A stretch of 45,879 nt of DNA from Tyzzerella sp. (GTDB taxonomy: Bacteria > Bacillota > Clostridia > Lachnospirales > Lachnospiraceae). The notes below the pieces were generated by a model. That model saw only the letters and a program-made list of their open reading frames with translations. It was not told where the DNA came from and did not search any database. Shown here in pieces: positions 7,437-17,212 of this stretch. Positions within the stretch are counted from its first letter, which is position 1. The number at the start of each line of letters is the position of its first letter. The stretch spans positions 1 through 45,879 of the forward strand of contig JAFTWA010000056.1 of assembly GCA_017465565.1 (NCBI GenBank), given 5' to 3'. A program made the position numbers and the translations under genes.

Positions 7437-8831
7437 ATGAAAGACCTGGAAATGAATCCATATGTGATTCAGATTGATAAGTTTGTGAATTCATTAGAGA
7501 AGCTGTCACATGTTTTTCTGAATTTGGAAGAGAGAAAAACGTTGTTTACCGAAGAAGAATATTTGGAAATGTGCGAGGACGTGAGCGATAAGGTTTGTAA
7601 AGGCTGTGGAAACCGGGATTTGTGCCTCGGAAGAGAACGTATGTCTACATACGGCATGATACAGGAAGTGCTGCAGACGGTGGAGAATTATGGCGCGGAA
7701 TTAAATGTGGAGGTAAAACGAAAAATTCAGAAGAAATGTACCTGTGCGCCCCAGTTTCTTCGGACAGTTCTGGAGGTTTGCCAGAACGAGAAGCAGAATC
7801 GGGTGTGGGAACAGAAAATGGCCCAAAGCCGGGAGGGCTGTGCGGTGCAGCTGGATACCTTCGCACAAATGATTCAGCATTCTACGCGGGAACTAAATGC
7901 CAGTATTTTTGAGGACGAGCATCTGGAAAAGAAGTTAAAGGGCAAACTCTCGAAAGCGGGATTGAAGCTTCTTAGCACTGTCTTTTTTGTGGCAGAAAAT
8001 GGACGCTATGAGATTCATGTGACAACGAAAGCGGGAAAAGGGCAGTGTATGGCAACAAAGGATCTGGCGAAAATTGTCTCTGACTGTGCAGGCAGACAGA
8101 TGATTCCGGAAAGAGATGAACGTACCACCGTTGGAAGTGAGTACTGTACCATCACATTTATAGAGGGACCGGGCTATCACACGCTGCAGGGTGTGGCAAA
8201 AATTGGGAAAGGCTGTGAGAAGATTTCCGGAGATAGTTTTTCGCTGCTGGAGCTTCCAGGTGGGAAGCAGGGCGTGATTCTGTCAGATGGAATGGGCGCA
8301 GGAGAGAAAGCTTTCCGCGAGAGTGCCATGGTCGTGGAAGTGCTGGAAGAACTTTTGACAGCAGGCTTTCCGAAAGAAACAGCATTACAGATGTTAAATA
8401 CTGCTTTGGTCATTGGACGGGAGGAGGTGCGTTTCTCCACAATTGATGTGTGTTTGTTTGATTTATACACGGGGAAATGTGAGCTTGCAAAGGCAGGTGC
8501 TTCCACCACATTTATCAAACGTGCAGACGGAGTGGAGAGCATAAAGTCAACGAGTCTTCCGATGGGCGTGGTGTCCAGATTGGAAGTGGACCAGGTCGAG
8601 AAGGAGCTTCAGGACGGTGATATGGTTATCATGGTTACGGATGGTGTCATGGATGCGCTTCCAGTTGGGGAACAGGACTTTCTAATGCAAATGATTATAG
8701 AGGGAACGAATTTCAATAACCCAAAAGAGATGGCACACCATATTTTGGAGCAGGTGCTGGAGTGCTCCGGGGAAATTCCGCTTGATGATATGACTGTGTT
8801 AGTAGTAGGGATGTGGAGTCTTGAAAAATAG
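7437..8831 (+). CDS. spoIIE: SpoIIE-type PP2C phosphatase lacking the membrane domain
   Basis: The C-terminal half of this 464-aa protein is a PP2C/SpoIIE serine phosphatase domain: SGDSFS near residue 263, the Asp-containing GVILSDGMGAG, VTDGVMDA, and a final DDMTVLVV. The N-terminal half carries the CxxC-rich region of SpoIIE (KVCKGCGNRDLC, then KKCTCAP). In Bacillus, SpoIIE dephosphorylates SpoIIAA to release sigma-F in the forespore and has about 820 residues with ten N-terminal membrane helices. Here no membrane helices precede the cytoplasmic part, and the divIC terminator 28 bp upstream rules out a hidden extension. It must therefore be soluble or recruited by a partner. Synteny with tilS-hpt-ftsH is exact. 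Confidence 0.88.
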   Translation: MKDLEMNPYVIQIDKFVNSLEKLSHVFLNLEERKTLFTEEEYLEMCEDVSDKVCKGCGNRDLCLGRERMSTYGMIQEVLQTVENYGAELNVEVKRKIQKKCTCAPQFLRTVLEVCQNEKQNRVWEQKMAQSREGCAVQLDTFAQMIQHSTRELNASIFEDEHLEKKLKGKLSKAGLKLLSTVFFVAENGRYEIHVTTKAGKGQCMATKDLAKIVSDCAGRQMIPERDERTTVGSEYCTITFIEGPGYHTLQGVAKIGKGCEKISGDSFSLLELPGGKQGVILSDGMGAGEKAFRESAMVVEVLEELLTAGFPKETALQMLNTALVIGREEVRFSTIDVCLFDLYTGKCELAKAGASTTFIKRADGVESIKSTSLPMGVVSRLEVDQVEKELQDGDMVIMVTDGVMDALPVGEQDFLMQMIIEGTNFNNPKEMAHHILEQVLECSGEIPLDDMTVLVVGMWSLEK

Positions 8832-8880
8832 GAAGGAATGATATAGAATTGATTTAGATTCACAAAGGAAAATTTAAACG

Positions 8881-10284
8881 ATGCTGGAAAAAGTAAAGAA
8901 ATATGTAGAAGAATGGCATATGTTGAAAAAAGAAGACCGTGTAATAGCAGGCATATCCGGAGGTGCAGATTCCATATGCCTTCTTTTTGTACTCTTAGAG
9001 CTGCAGCAAACGATAGGATTTGACGTAGTCGCAGTTCATGTAAATCACGGACTCCGGGGAGAGGAAGCTGACTGCGACGAAGCATATGTAAAGCAGATTT
9101 GCAGGGAGCATGGCATTTTATGTGTTTCTTATTTTGAAAATGTAGAATTAATTGCAAAAAATAGGAAACAATCTACAGAGGAAGCCGGCAGGGATGTGAG
9201 AAAATATTTCTTTGGAAAAGCCCTTCAGGAATATGATGGCACCAAAATCGCGCTGGCTCACCACAAGAATGATAGCGCAGAGACGTTTCTTATGAATCTT
9301 GCAAGAGGAACAGGACTGAAGGGACTCGGCGGAATTTATCCTGTGCAAGGCGATATTATCAGGCCGTTATTGTGCGTGGAGAGAAATGAAATCGAAGCAT
9401 ATCTGGACAAGCAGGGAATCAGGTACTGTGTTGACAAGACAAATGCAAGCGATGAATATACAAGAAACCGTGTGCGGAACCATATTTTACCTTATTTGGA
9501 AAAGGAGGTTAATGCAAAAACGGTTTCCCATATTGATGAGACGATGGCTTATATCAGACAGGTGCAGGCATTTTTGGAAGAACAGGTAGAACTGTATTTA
9601 AAAGCTTCTGTAGAGAAAAAACGAAATGGCTATCTGGTATTTGCCGAAAAGTATCAGGAGATTCCGGATGCAATAAAGCCGCTTCTACTGAAAAAACTGC
9701 TGGCGGATGTAGCTGGCTATGAAAAGGACCTGGAAGCATCGCATGTGAAAGGCGTGGAGGAGCTGTTTGCAAAACAGGTTGGCCGGAAAGTGGACTTGCC
9801 CTATCAGATGGAAGGGAAACGAATCTACGAGGGTGTTTTGATTTCGAAAAAAGAGCTGCCGGTAAGTGAAAAGCCAGAAGGGATACTGTTTTCGCCGCGG
9901 CAGACAGTATATTGTTTTGGAAAATACAAGATTACATGCCGTATTCTGGAACAAAAAGAAATAGCAGAGAAGTCTGTGGAAAATAGTGGCACGAAATGGT
10001 TTGATTATGATATAATAAAAAATGGGATAAGTTTTCGAACGAGAAGAGCAGGGGATTATATTACAATCCATGCAGACGGCCGCACCCAGAAGCTGAAATC
10101 TTATTTTATTAATGAAAAGATTCCGCAGGAGGAACGTGATGACATTCTGCTCATTGCAGATGGAAGTCATATTTTATGGATTGTGGGCTATCGTTTAAAC
10201 CCGGCTTATCAAATCAATAAGCATACAAAACATGTCTTAGAAATACAAATAGACGAAGGAGAAAGTTATGGCAGAGACAATTAG
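8881..10284 (+). CDS. tilS: tRNA(Ile)-lysidine synthetase
   Basis: This 467-aa PP-loop ATPase converts C34 of the CAU-anticodon tRNA-Ile to lysidine so that it reads AUA. The ATP-pyrophosphatase P-loop SGGADS is at residues 26-31. HVNHGLRGEEADCDE and the ARGTGLKGLGGI segment are typical of TilS. A substrate-binding C-terminal domain with a RRAGDYI/KLKSYFINEKIP signature completes the long form. The start at 8881 follows AAAGGA. The 3' end overlaps hpt by 17 bp, so the two are coupled. The protein is essential in most bacteria. Confidence 0.95.
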   Translation: MLEKVKKYVEEWHMLKKEDRVIAGISGGADSICLLFVLLELQQTIGFDVVAVHVNHGLRGEEADCDEAYVKQICREHGILCVSYFENVELIAKNRKQSTEEAGRDVRKYFFGKALQEYDGTKIALAHHKNDSAETFLMNLARGTGLKGLGGIYPVQGDIIRPLLCVERNEIEAYLDKQGIRYCVDKTNASDEYTRNRVRNHILPYLEKEVNAKTVSHIDETMAYIRQVQAFLEEQVELYLKASVEKKRNGYLVFAEKYQEIPDAIKPLLLKKLLADVAGYEKDLEASHVKGVEELFAKQVGRKVDLPYQMEGKRIYEGVLISKKELPVSEKPEGILFSPRQTVYCFGKYKITCRILEQKEIAEKSVENSGTKWFDYDIIKNGISFRTRRAGDYITIHADGRTQKLKSYFINEKIPQEERDDILLIADGSHILWIVGYRLNPAYQINKHTKHVLEIQIDEGESYGRDN

Positions 10285-10795
10285 AGTATTAGTATCAGAA
10301 GCGGATGTGGACGCAAGAATCGAAGAATTAGGAAGAAAAATTAGTGAAGATTACGCAGGAAAGCAGGTGCATTTAATTTGTATCTTAAAAGGCGGCGTGT
10401 TTTTTATGTGTGAGCTTGCAAAACGTATTACAGTACCAGTGTCTATGGACTTTATGAGTGTAAGCAGCTATGGGGATGGCACAGTATCAAGTGGTATCGT
10501 AAAGATTGCAAAAGACTTAGATGAATCTTTAGAAGGAAAGGATGTTCTTATTGTAGAAGATATTATTGATTCAGGAAGAACATTATACTATCTCATGGAA
10601 ATCCTTGAAAAAAGAAATCCAAACAGTATGAGACTTTGTACATTACTGGACAAACCAGAAAGACGTGTAAAAGACGTAAAGGTAGACTATGTAGGATTCA
10701 ATATTCCAGATGAATTCGTAGTGGGATACGGTCTTGACTATGCGCAAAAATATAGAAATCTACCATACATCGGAGTTGTGGAAGGTGTAGAGTAG
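10268..10795 (+). CDS. hpt: Hypoxanthine phosphoribosyltransferase
   Basis: This 175-aa type I phosphoribosyltransferase salvages hypoxanthine and guanine to IMP and GMP with PRPP. The PRPP loop VLIVEDIIDSGRTL is at about residues 95-108. LKGGVFF near residue 37 and the C-terminal VGYGLDYAQKYRNLPYIG match the family. The start is inside the end of tilS, with GAAGGAG about 8 bp before it. The tilS-hpt-ftsH order is conserved from Bacillus. The adenosine deaminase downstream of the integrated element belongs to the same purine salvage route. Confidence 0.96.
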   Translation: MAETIRVLVSEADVDARIEELGRKISEDYAGKQVHLICILKGGVFFMCELAKRITVPVSMDFMSVSSYGDGTVSSGIVKIAKDLDESLEGKDVLIVEDIIDSGRTLYYLMEILEKRNPNSMRLCTLLDKPERRVKDVKVDYVGFNIPDEFVVGYGLDYAQKYRNLPYIGVVEGVE

Positions 10796-10809
10796 GAAGG
10801 AGTAGGTAA

Positions 10810-12630
10810 TTGAATAAGAAAAGTAAGAATATAGGAAGTTTTTCGACGTTATTTGTCGTGCTGGGTGTCCTGATATTATATTTTTATCTTGGAAAAATGG
10901 TAAATCAGAGTTCGAGCTATACCTATCAGGAATTTGTAAGTGCTCTTCAGCAGAATCAAATCGAATCTGTTTTTATTGAACAAGATAAAGAAGTTCCAAC
11001 GGGGACATTAAAGATAGAATTGAAGGATGAAGAAGAAGGTACAAAATACCTGGAGGTGTCTGACGTTAATGAAATTCAGCAGGTGATGATAGAAGAGGGC
11101 TTCACATCTTTTGAAATTTCGGAGATTCCAGATGACTGGTTGATGGAGACCCTGATTCCAACGCTTCTGATGATAGGTGCATTTGTTTTGGTATTCATGA
11201 TGATGAACCGGCCAACAGGAGCAAATGCGAAAGCGATGAATTTTGGACGAAACCGTGCAAAGATGACGAATCCTTCAGATAAGCATATTACATTTGCCCA
11301 GGTAGCCGGACTTCAGGAAGAAAAAGAAGAACTGGAAGAGATTGTGGATTTTCTTAAGAGTCCTAAGAAATATATTCAGGTAGGAGCGAGAATTCCAAAA
11401 GGTGTTCTTTTGGTTGGACCTCCTGGAACTGGTAAAACACTTCTCGCAAAAGCGGTAGCCGGGGAAGCAGGGGTTCCGTTCTTTACAATCTCAGGTTCTG
11501 ATTTCGTAGAGATGTTTGTCGGTGTGGGTGCATCACGTGTAAGAGATTTATTCGAAGATGCAAAGAAAAATGCACCATGTATTATTTTTATCGATGAAAT
11601 TGACGCAGTGGCAAGACGCCGTGGTACGGGTCTTGGCGGTGGACACGATGAAAGAGAACAGACCTTGAACCAGCTTTTGGTTGAAATGGATGGTTTTGGT
11701 GTAAATGAAGGTATCATCGTGATGGCAGCGACGAACCGTGTTGACATTCTGGACCCTGCGATTTTAAGACCAGGACGTTTCGACAGAAAGGTTTCTGTGG
11801 GAAGACCAGATGTAAAAGGAAGAAAAGAGATTCTGGACGTGCATGCAAAAGGAAAACCACTCGGTGATGACGTTGACCTTATGCAGGTGGCTCAGACGAC
11901 AGCAGGATTTACAGGGGCAGACCTTGAGAACCTGTTAAATGAAGCGGCTATTTTGGCGGCGAAAGAAAATCGTGTATATATTCAGCAGAAGGATATCCAG
12001 CGTTCATTTGTGAAAGTAGGTATTGGAGCTGAAAAGAAAAGTAAAGTGGTTTCTGAAAAAGAAAAGAAAATCACAGCTTACCACGAGGCAGGGCATGCGA
12101 TTCTGTTCCATGTGCTTCCGGATGTGGGACCGGTTTACAGCGTTTCAATCATTCCTACCGGTGCTGGGGCAGCAGGCTATACAATGCCGCTCCCTGAAAA
12201 AGATGATATGTTTAATACAAGAGGAAAGATGCTTCAAGAGATTACAGTGTCACTTGGCGGCCGTGTGGCAGAAGAGCTTGTATTTGATGATATTACAACA
12301 GGTGCTTCTCAGGATATCAAACAGGCAACAGCCTTGGCAAAAGCTATGGTTACAAAGTTTGGTATGTCAGAAGCATTGGGCTTAATTAATTACGATAGTA
12401 ATAGTGAAGAAGTATTCGTTGGAAGAGATTTCGCGCAGGCAGGAAGAGGCTATGGAGAAGAAGTGGCTGGCAAGATTGACAGTGAAATAAAACGAATTAT
12501 TGATGAATGTTATAAGGAAGCGAAGAGAATTATTGAGGAACACAGAAATGTGTTAGAATCATGCGCCAAATTATTACTCGAAAAAGAAAAAATTACAGGC
12601 GAAGAATTTGGGACATTATTTTATGAATAA
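10810..12630 (+). CDS. ftsH: ATP-dependent zinc metalloprotease FtsH
   Basis: This 606-aa membrane AAA+ protease degrades membrane proteins and short-lived regulators. Two membrane helices (about residues 10-27 and 114-132) bracket a small extracytoplasmic domain. Walker A GPPGTGKT is at 203-210, Walker B is IIFIDEIDA, and the second region of homology is [19 protein letters not shown]. The zinc site HEAGH is at 425-429, followed by TTGASQDI. The start is TTG at 10810, preceded by GGAAGGAG at proper spacing. In Bacillus, FtsH is also required for sporulation, in keeping with the cluster. Its last codons overlap the following GH13 gene. Confidence 0.97.
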   Translation: MNKKSKNIGSFSTLFVVLGVLILYFYLGKMVNQSSSYTYQEFVSALQQNQIESVFIEQDKEVPTGTLKIELKDEEEGTKYLEVSDVNEIQQVMIEEGFTSFEISEIPDDWLMETLIPTLLMIGAFVLVFMMMNRPTGANAKAMNFGRNRAKMTNPSDKHITFAQVAGLQEEKEELEEIVDFLKSPKKYIQVGARIPKGVLLVGPPGTGKTLLAKAVAGEAGVPFFTISGSDFVEMFVGVGASRVRDLFEDAKKNAPCIIFIDEIDAVARRRGTGLGGGHDEREQTLNQLLVEMDGFGVNEGIIVMAATNRVDILDPAILRPGRFDRKVSVGRPDVKGRKEILDVHAKGKPLGDDVDLMQVAQTTAGFTGADLENLLNEAAILAAKENRVYIQQKDIQRSFVKVGIGAEKKSKVVSEKEKKITAYHEAGHAILFHVLPDVGPVYSVSIIPTGAGAAGYTMPLPEKDDMFNTRGKMLQEITVSLGGRVAEELVFDDITTGASQDIKQATALAKAMVTKFGMSEALGLINYDSNSEEVFVGRDFAQAGRGYGEEVAGKIDSEIKRIIDECYKEAKRIIEEHRNVLESCAKLLLEKEKITGEEFGTLFYE

Positions 12631-14674
12631 ACAAGCGTTATTTAGTGATGGGACCGGAAACTATCTGGTCCCATTTGAACCAGAAGAGTTTGAGGTTATT
12701 ACCATACGTTTTCGTACAGCGAAAAACGATATAAAGGAAGTGCGCGTCATTGTTGAATCACGCGCATTTGTTATGCAAAAGGCATATACAGAAGGTGTAT
12801 TTGATTATTACGAATTAAAATGGAAATTAAGTGAAAAACCACTGAAATATTATTTCGAAGTGCTTGGCCATAACGAATATGGGTATCAGGAAGTCTGCTA
12901 TTATGGACGCACAGGTGTGACAGATGAAATTATAGAAGAATTTGCATTCACTGTCGTTCCGGGATTCTCCACACCTGACTGGGCCAAGGGCGCGGTCATG
13001 TATCAGATTTTCGTGGACCGTTTTTATAACGGGGACAAGAACAACGACGTAGAGACAGGGGAATATATTTACATTAAGGAGCCATGCAATAAAGTAACTG
13101 ACTGGAATAAATATCCGGCATATATGGGTGTCCGCGAGTTCTATGGCGGAGATTTGCAGGGAGTGTGGGATAAACTGGATTACCTGCAGGACCTGGGCGT
13201 GGAAGTCATTTATTTTAATCCACTCTTTGTATCTCCATCGAACCACAAGTACGATATTCAGGACTATGACCACATTGACCCACATTTTGGAAAAATTGTC
13301 AAAGATGGGGGAGAGGTGCTGGCGGAAGGGCAGATGGACAACCGTTTTGCAACGAAATATAAGCAGCGCGTAACTGCGAAAGAGAATCTGGAAGCGAGCA
13401 ATAAATTTTTTGCGCAGCTGGTAGAAGAAATACATAGACGAGGCATGAAAGTAATTATTGATGGTGTATTCAACCACTGTGGCTCGTTTAACAAGTGGCT
13501 TGACCGCGAAAAGATTTACTCTGGCACAGAAGACTATGAAGACGGTGCCTTTGTTTCGGCAGATAGTCCGTATCATACATTTTTCAAGTTTTCACAAAAC
13601 GATGAAAGCAACTGGCCGGACAACGAAAGCTATGACGGATGGTGGGGACATAATACACTTCCGAAATTAAATTACGAAGAGTCGGTAAAATTAGAAAACT
13701 ATATTTTCAGTATTGGAAAGAAATGGGTGTCACCTCCATATAATGTAGATGGATGGAGATTAGATGTGGCAGCAGACCTTGGTCAGACAAATGCCTACAA
13801 TCATGATTTCTGGCGCAGATTCCGCAGGGCGGTAAAAACTGCAAATCCAAATGCAATTATTCTGGCAGAGCATTATGGCAATCCGACTGACTGGTTACAA
13901 GGTGACCAGTGGGATACAGTTATGAACTATGATGCATTTATGGAACCGCTTACCTGGTTTCTGACAGGCATGGAAAAGCATAGCGACGGTCAAAGAATCG
14001 ATTTATGTGGTAACGCTGATTGTTTCATTGGAGCGATGAAATACCATATGTCCCATATGCTTACGCCGTCTCTCATGGTTGCCATGAATGAGCTTTCAAA
14101 CCATGACCACTCTAGATTTTTAACGAGAACGAACCACATCGTAGGGCGAGTAGCAAATCTCGGACACCGTGCAGCTGAGGAAAATGTAAAAGAATCAGTT
14201 ATGAGGGAAGCAGTTGTGATGCAAATGACCTGGATTGGTGCGCCAACTCTCTATTACGGAGATGAAGCAGGCGTTTGTGGATTTACAGATCCAGATAACC
14301 GTAGAACCTATCCTTGGGGAAATGAAAACAAAGGCCTTATTGATTTCCATAAAGAGGCAATTCGCGTGCATAAAGAAAGCAGCGCTTTGAAATATGGCTC
14401 ATTGGAGATTCTTCATGGTGAATACGAAGTGGTTTCCTATGCAAGATTCGATGATAAAGAAAAGCTGGTCATCATTGTAAATAATGGGCATCAAAAAGAA
14501 GTGACTGTGCCAGTGTGGATGGCAGAGGTTCCGATGAATGCCAGTATGGAAAGAATTCTCTACACATACGGTGGAGGTTACTCTGTGAAAAGTGAATCGT
14601 ATGATGTGGTGGATGGAGATATTACTCTTCTTATGGATAAAAATTCTGCAATAATATTGCGGTATAAAATCTAA
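12623..14674 (+). CDS. GH13 alpha-glucan hydrolase (neopullulanase/cyclomaltodextrinase-like)
   Basis: This 683-aa cytoplasmic enzyme (no signal peptide) has an N-terminal beta-sandwich of CBM34 type (about residues 1-115) and a GH13 barrel starting at [14 protein letters not shown]. The conserved regions are [15 protein letters not shown] with nucleophile Asp381, ILAEHYG with acid/base Glu416, and NHDHSR with Asp495. A C-terminal beta-domain follows. It should hydrolyse alpha-1,4 (and possibly alpha-1,6) links in imported maltodextrins or cyclodextrins. The start ATG overlaps the ftsH stop region by 8 bp without a clean RBS, so translation is probably coupled. An MFS sugar-type transporter lies just downstream after two tRNAs. 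Confidence 0.88.
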   Translation: MNKQALFSDGTGNYLVPFEPEEFEVITIRFRTAKNDIKEVRVIVESRAFVMQKAYTEGVFDYYELKWKLSEKPLKYYFEVLGHNEYGYQEVCYYGRTGVTDEIIEEFAFTVVPGFSTPDWAKGAVMYQIFVDRFYNGDKNNDVETGEYIYIKEPCNKVTDWNKYPAYMGVREFYGGDLQGVWDKLDYLQDLGVEVIYFNPLFVSPSNHKYDIQDYDHIDPHFGKIVKDGGEVLAEGQMDNRFATKYKQRVTAKENLEASNKFFAQLVEEIHRRGMKVIIDGVFNHCGSFNKWLDREKIYSGTEDYEDGAFVSADSPYHTFFKFSQNDESNWPDNESYDGWWGHNTLPKLNYEESVKLENYIFSIGKKWVSPPYNVDGWRLDVAADLGQTNAYNHDFWRRFRRAVKTANPNAIILAEHYGNPTDWLQGDQWDTVMNYDAFMEPLTWFLTGMEKHSDGQRIDLCGNADCFIGAMKYHMSHMLTPSLMVAMNELSNHDHSRFLTRTNHIVGRVANLGHRAAEENVKESVMREAVVMQMTWIGAPTLYYGDEAGVCGFTDPDNRRTYPWGNENKGLIDFHKEAIRVHKESSALKYGSLEILHGEYEVVSYARFDDKEKLVIIVNNGHQKEVTVPVWMAEVPMNASMERILYTYGGGYSVKSESYDVVDGDITLLMDKNSAIILRYKI

Positions 14675-14681
14675 AAAAGAG

Positions 14682-14710
14682 TTGCATTATAATATAAAAT
14701 ATGATATAAA
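14682..14710 (+). promoter_or_regulatory. Promoter of the tRNA-Tyr/tRNA-Leu unit
   Basis: TTGCAT (14682-14687), a 17-bp A/T-rich spacer and TATAAA (14705-14710) lie about 33 bp before tRNA-Tyr, immediately after the GH13 stop. Confidence 0.6.
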
Positions 14711-14743
14711 TATATCTTGTCAGGTTGAAAAAATCTGACACAT

Positions 14744-14825
14744 GGATGGGTTCCCGAGTGGCCAAAGGGGGCAGACTGTAAATCTGTTAGCAACGCTTTC
14801 GGTGGTTCGAATCCACCTCCATCCA
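14744..14825 (+). tRNA. tRNA-Tyr (GTA)
   Basis: This 82-nt class II tRNA has acceptor arms GGATGGG and TCCATCC, anticodon loop CTGTAAA with anticodon GTA, a long variable arm, and the T-loop TTCGAAT. No CCA is encoded; the cca product must add it. Confidence 0.95.
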
Positions 14826-14845
14826 TTCGCACGAAAGTGCAAGAT

Positions 14846-14932
14846 GCCGCAGTGGCGGAACTGGCAGACGCACAGGACTTAAAATCCTGCGGGACTTATA
14901 CTCCCGTACCGGTTCGATTCCGGTTTGCGGCA
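14846..14932 (+). tRNA. tRNA-Leu (TAA)
   Basis: This 87-nt class II tRNA has acceptor arms GCCGCAG and TTGCGGC, anticodon loop CTTAAAA with anticodon TAA, a long variable arm, and the T-loop TTCGATT. It is 20 bp after tRNA-Tyr and evidently cotranscribed. Confidence 0.95.
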
Positions 14933-14943
14933 TTAAAGGAATG

Positions 14944-14984
14944 AGAGTAAAGATTTTAAATTACAAAATCTTTGCTCTTTTTTT
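14944..14984 (+). terminator. Terminator of the tRNA-Tyr/Leu unit
   Basis: A 14-bp stem (14944-14957 with 14965-14978, one G-U pair) is followed by a T-run. Confidence 0.93.
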
Positions 14985-15051
14985 ATCTCTTTTTTACAAA
15001 CCTATGGTATACTGTGAGAAGTAACTAAAAAGTAAATATATGGAGGAAGTT

Positions 15052-16326
15052 ATGAAACTAAATTACAAAAGAACCTTCTTAATCGGGATGGCGTTCTTAT
15101 CGATCAGTGCCTTCTGGCAGATGTATGATAATGTTATTCCATTGATTCTGAAAAATACTTTTGGTATGGGTGAGACCGTGACGGGTGCTATTATGGCAGG
15201 CGATAATGTGCTTGCATTATTCTTGCTGCCGATTTTTGGTGCATTATCAGATAAGGTAAATACACCAATCGGAAGAAGAATGCCATTTATTCTGGTTGGT
15301 ACAGCTTTGGCATTTGTATTCCTTGTGATTCTTCCATTTGCAGATAATACCGTGAATCTGGTGTTGTTTGTAGGCGGCTTATTCCTGCTCTTAATCAGTA
15401 TGGGTCTTTATCGTTCACCAGCGGTTGCATTAATGCCAGACCTTACACCAAAGCCACTTCGCAGTAAAGCGAATGCGGTAATCAACTTGATGGGTGCTGT
15501 TGGTGCTGTTTATACGCTGATTATGATTAAAGTACTTGTGGGTGCTGGAGAACGCCCGAACTACTACCCGCTGTTTATGGCAGTAGGTCTTTTGATGATT
15601 GGAAGTGTTGTGCTTTTATTCTTCACGATTAAAGAGAATAAACTCCGCAAAGAGATTATGGGAGATGAAGAAGATGAAGTGGAAGTAGATACGAAGAAAA
15701 AATCAGAGCCACTTCCAAAAGATGTAAAAAAGAGCCTTGTTTTCATGTTGATGTCAGTTGCACTCTGGTTTATTGCCTACAACGCAGTGACAACCGCATT
15801 TTCTCGTTATGCAACACATGTATGGGGATTGGAAGGAGGCGGATATGCCGACTGTCTTATGATTGCGACAGTTGCAGCGATTATCAGTTATATTCCAATC
15901 GGTATGATTGCAAGCAAAATTGGTCGCAAGAAAACAATTCTTATCGGTATTGTTTTACTTGGCTCTTGTTTTGGTATTGCAGGACTCTATAATAACTACC
16001 ATGCAACCATGGTTATTTTCTTCGGTATCATCGGATTTGCATGGGCAGCAATCGGTGTAAACTCATACCCTATGGTAGTGGAAATTAGTTCTGCCGGAGA
16101 TGTTGGAAAATACACAGGATATTATTATACATTCTCAATGGCAGCACAGGTAATTACACCAATCCTTTCGGGATTCTTATTGGAACATGTTTCTTATAGA
16201 ACATTGTTCCCATATTCGGTGGTATTCTGTATTCTTGCATTTATTACAATGAGTCAGGTAAAACACGGAGACTCAAAACCAGTACAAAAGAAGGACATGT
16301 TGGAAAATTTTGATGTAGAGGATTAA
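15052..16326 (+). CDS. MFS transporter, SLC45/sugar-type
   Basis: This 424-aa integral membrane protein has about twelve hydrophobic segments. The loop after segment 2 has GALSDKVNTPIGRRMPF, a form typical of the SLC45/GPH-like sugar symporters. A charged central loop (DEEDEVEVDTKKK) splits the two six-helix halves, and GMIASKIGRKKT repeats the motif in the second half. The substrate is probably a di- or oligosaccharide; a maltodextrin role is inferred only from the GH13 gene upstream. An in-frame ATG lies at 15040, but GGAGG at 15042-15046 fits the ATG at 15052. A TATACT -10 is at 15008-15013. The next gene starts 2 bp after the stop. Confidence 0.8.
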   Translation: MKLNYKRTFLIGMAFLSISAFWQMYDNVIPLILKNTFGMGETVTGAIMAGDNVLALFLLPIFGALSDKVNTPIGRRMPFILVGTALAFVFLVILPFADNTVNLVLFVGGLFLLLISMGLYRSPAVALMPDLTPKPLRSKANAVINLMGAVGAVYTLIMIKVLVGAGERPNYYPLFMAVGLLMIGSVVLLFFTIKENKLRKEIMGDEEDEVEVDTKKKSEPLPKDVKKSLVFMLMSVALWFIAYNAVTTAFSRYATHVWGLEGGGYADCLMIATVAAIISYIPIGMIASKIGRKKTILIGIVLLGSCFGIAGLYNNYHATMVIFFGIIGFAWAAIGVNSYPMVVEISSAGDVGKYTGYYYTFSMAAQVITPILSGFLLEHVSYRTLFPYSVVFCILAFITMSQVKHGDSKPVQKKDMLENFDVED

Positions 16327-16327
16327 T

Positions 16328-17140
16328 ATGAGTATTGTAATTGTTTTGCTGATTATAGCAGCAATTTATCTGTTCTTGGTGAGCCCAAGAATATTTCACA
16401 AACCAGACAGAACGCCGTTTTATGGCGTACATTATGCGCATCGAGGACTATTTGATAATGCTTCAGATGCACCTGAAAATTCGCTAAAAGCGATTCGAAA
16501 GGCAGTAGAAGCAGGATATGGAATCGAATTTGATGTGCAGCTTAGTAAGGATGATGTTCCGGTGGTGTTCCATGATGCGAGTCTGAAAAGGATGTGTGGT
16601 GTTGATGGGAAGGTCTGGGAGTATACTTTGGAAGAATTACAGAAGATGAAGCTGGTGGATTCTGACGAGACAATTCCTACCTTTAAAAAGGTGTTGGAAA
16701 CGGTTGGCGGCAAAGTACCGCTTATCATCGAATACAAGATGGAGCGGGCAGGCACAAAAGTATGTGAACTTGGAAACGCACTTCTGGAAAAGTATGAGGG
16801 CCCATACTGTATTGAATCCTTCCATCCTTTTGCGGTGAAATGGTATCGTGACCATAAACCCGAAGTGATGCGAGGACAACTTTCGGAGAATTACTGGAAA
16901 CGTAGCGAAAGGTTTCGCGGAAAACCACTTTATCTGGTTTTAACTTATTTATTATTGAACTTCTTGACAAGACCAGATTTCATTGCGTATCATCATGGAG
17001 ATGCGAATAATTTTTCACGAAAAATTTGTAGTAAACTTGGTGCATTGTCGGTGGCGTATACAGTGCGAAGCCAGGATGAATATGAAAAGGCAAAGCCACA
17101 TTTTGAATTATTTATATTTGACAGTTTTATTTTGAAATAA
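16328..17140 (+). CDS. Membrane-anchored glycerophosphodiester phosphodiesterase
   Basis: This 270-aa protein has an N-terminal membrane helix (about residues 2-19) and a GDPD TIM-barrel domain. The catalytic HRG is near residues 38-40, PENS follows, and EFDVQLSKDDVPVVFHD carries the metal-binding acids and second His. It should cleave glycerophosphodiesters to an alcohol and glycerol 3-phosphate, from deacylated phospholipids or teichoic-acid material. It is translated directly after the MFS gene (2-bp gap), so the pair shares a message. A sugar-linked role beyond that is not shown. Confidence 0.87.
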   Translation: MSIVIVLLIIAAIYLFLVSPRIFHKPDRTPFYGVHYAHRGLFDNASDAPENSLKAIRKAVEAGYGIEFDVQLSKDDVPVVFHDASLKRMCGVDGKVWEYTLEELQKMKLVDSDETIPTFKKVLETVGGKVPLIIEYKMERAGTKVCELGNALLEKYEGPYCIESFHPFAVKWYRDHKPEVMRGQLSENYWKRSERFRGKPLYLVLTYLLLNFLTRPDFIAYHHGDANNFSRKICSKLGALSVAYTVRSQDEYEKAKPHFELFIFDSFILK

Positions 17141-17158
17141 TTACCAGCACTTTGTGTG

Positions 17159-17188
17159 TTGAATAGAAAACTGTGTATACTGTATAAT
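17159..17188 (+). promoter_or_regulatory. Promoter of fprA
   Basis: TTGAAT (17159-17164), an 18-bp spacer and a perfect TATAAT (17183-17188) lie about 25 bp upstream of the fprA start codon. Confidence 0.7.
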
Positions 17189-17212
17189 GTAGTGGTAAGT
17201 AGGAGGATGGAC

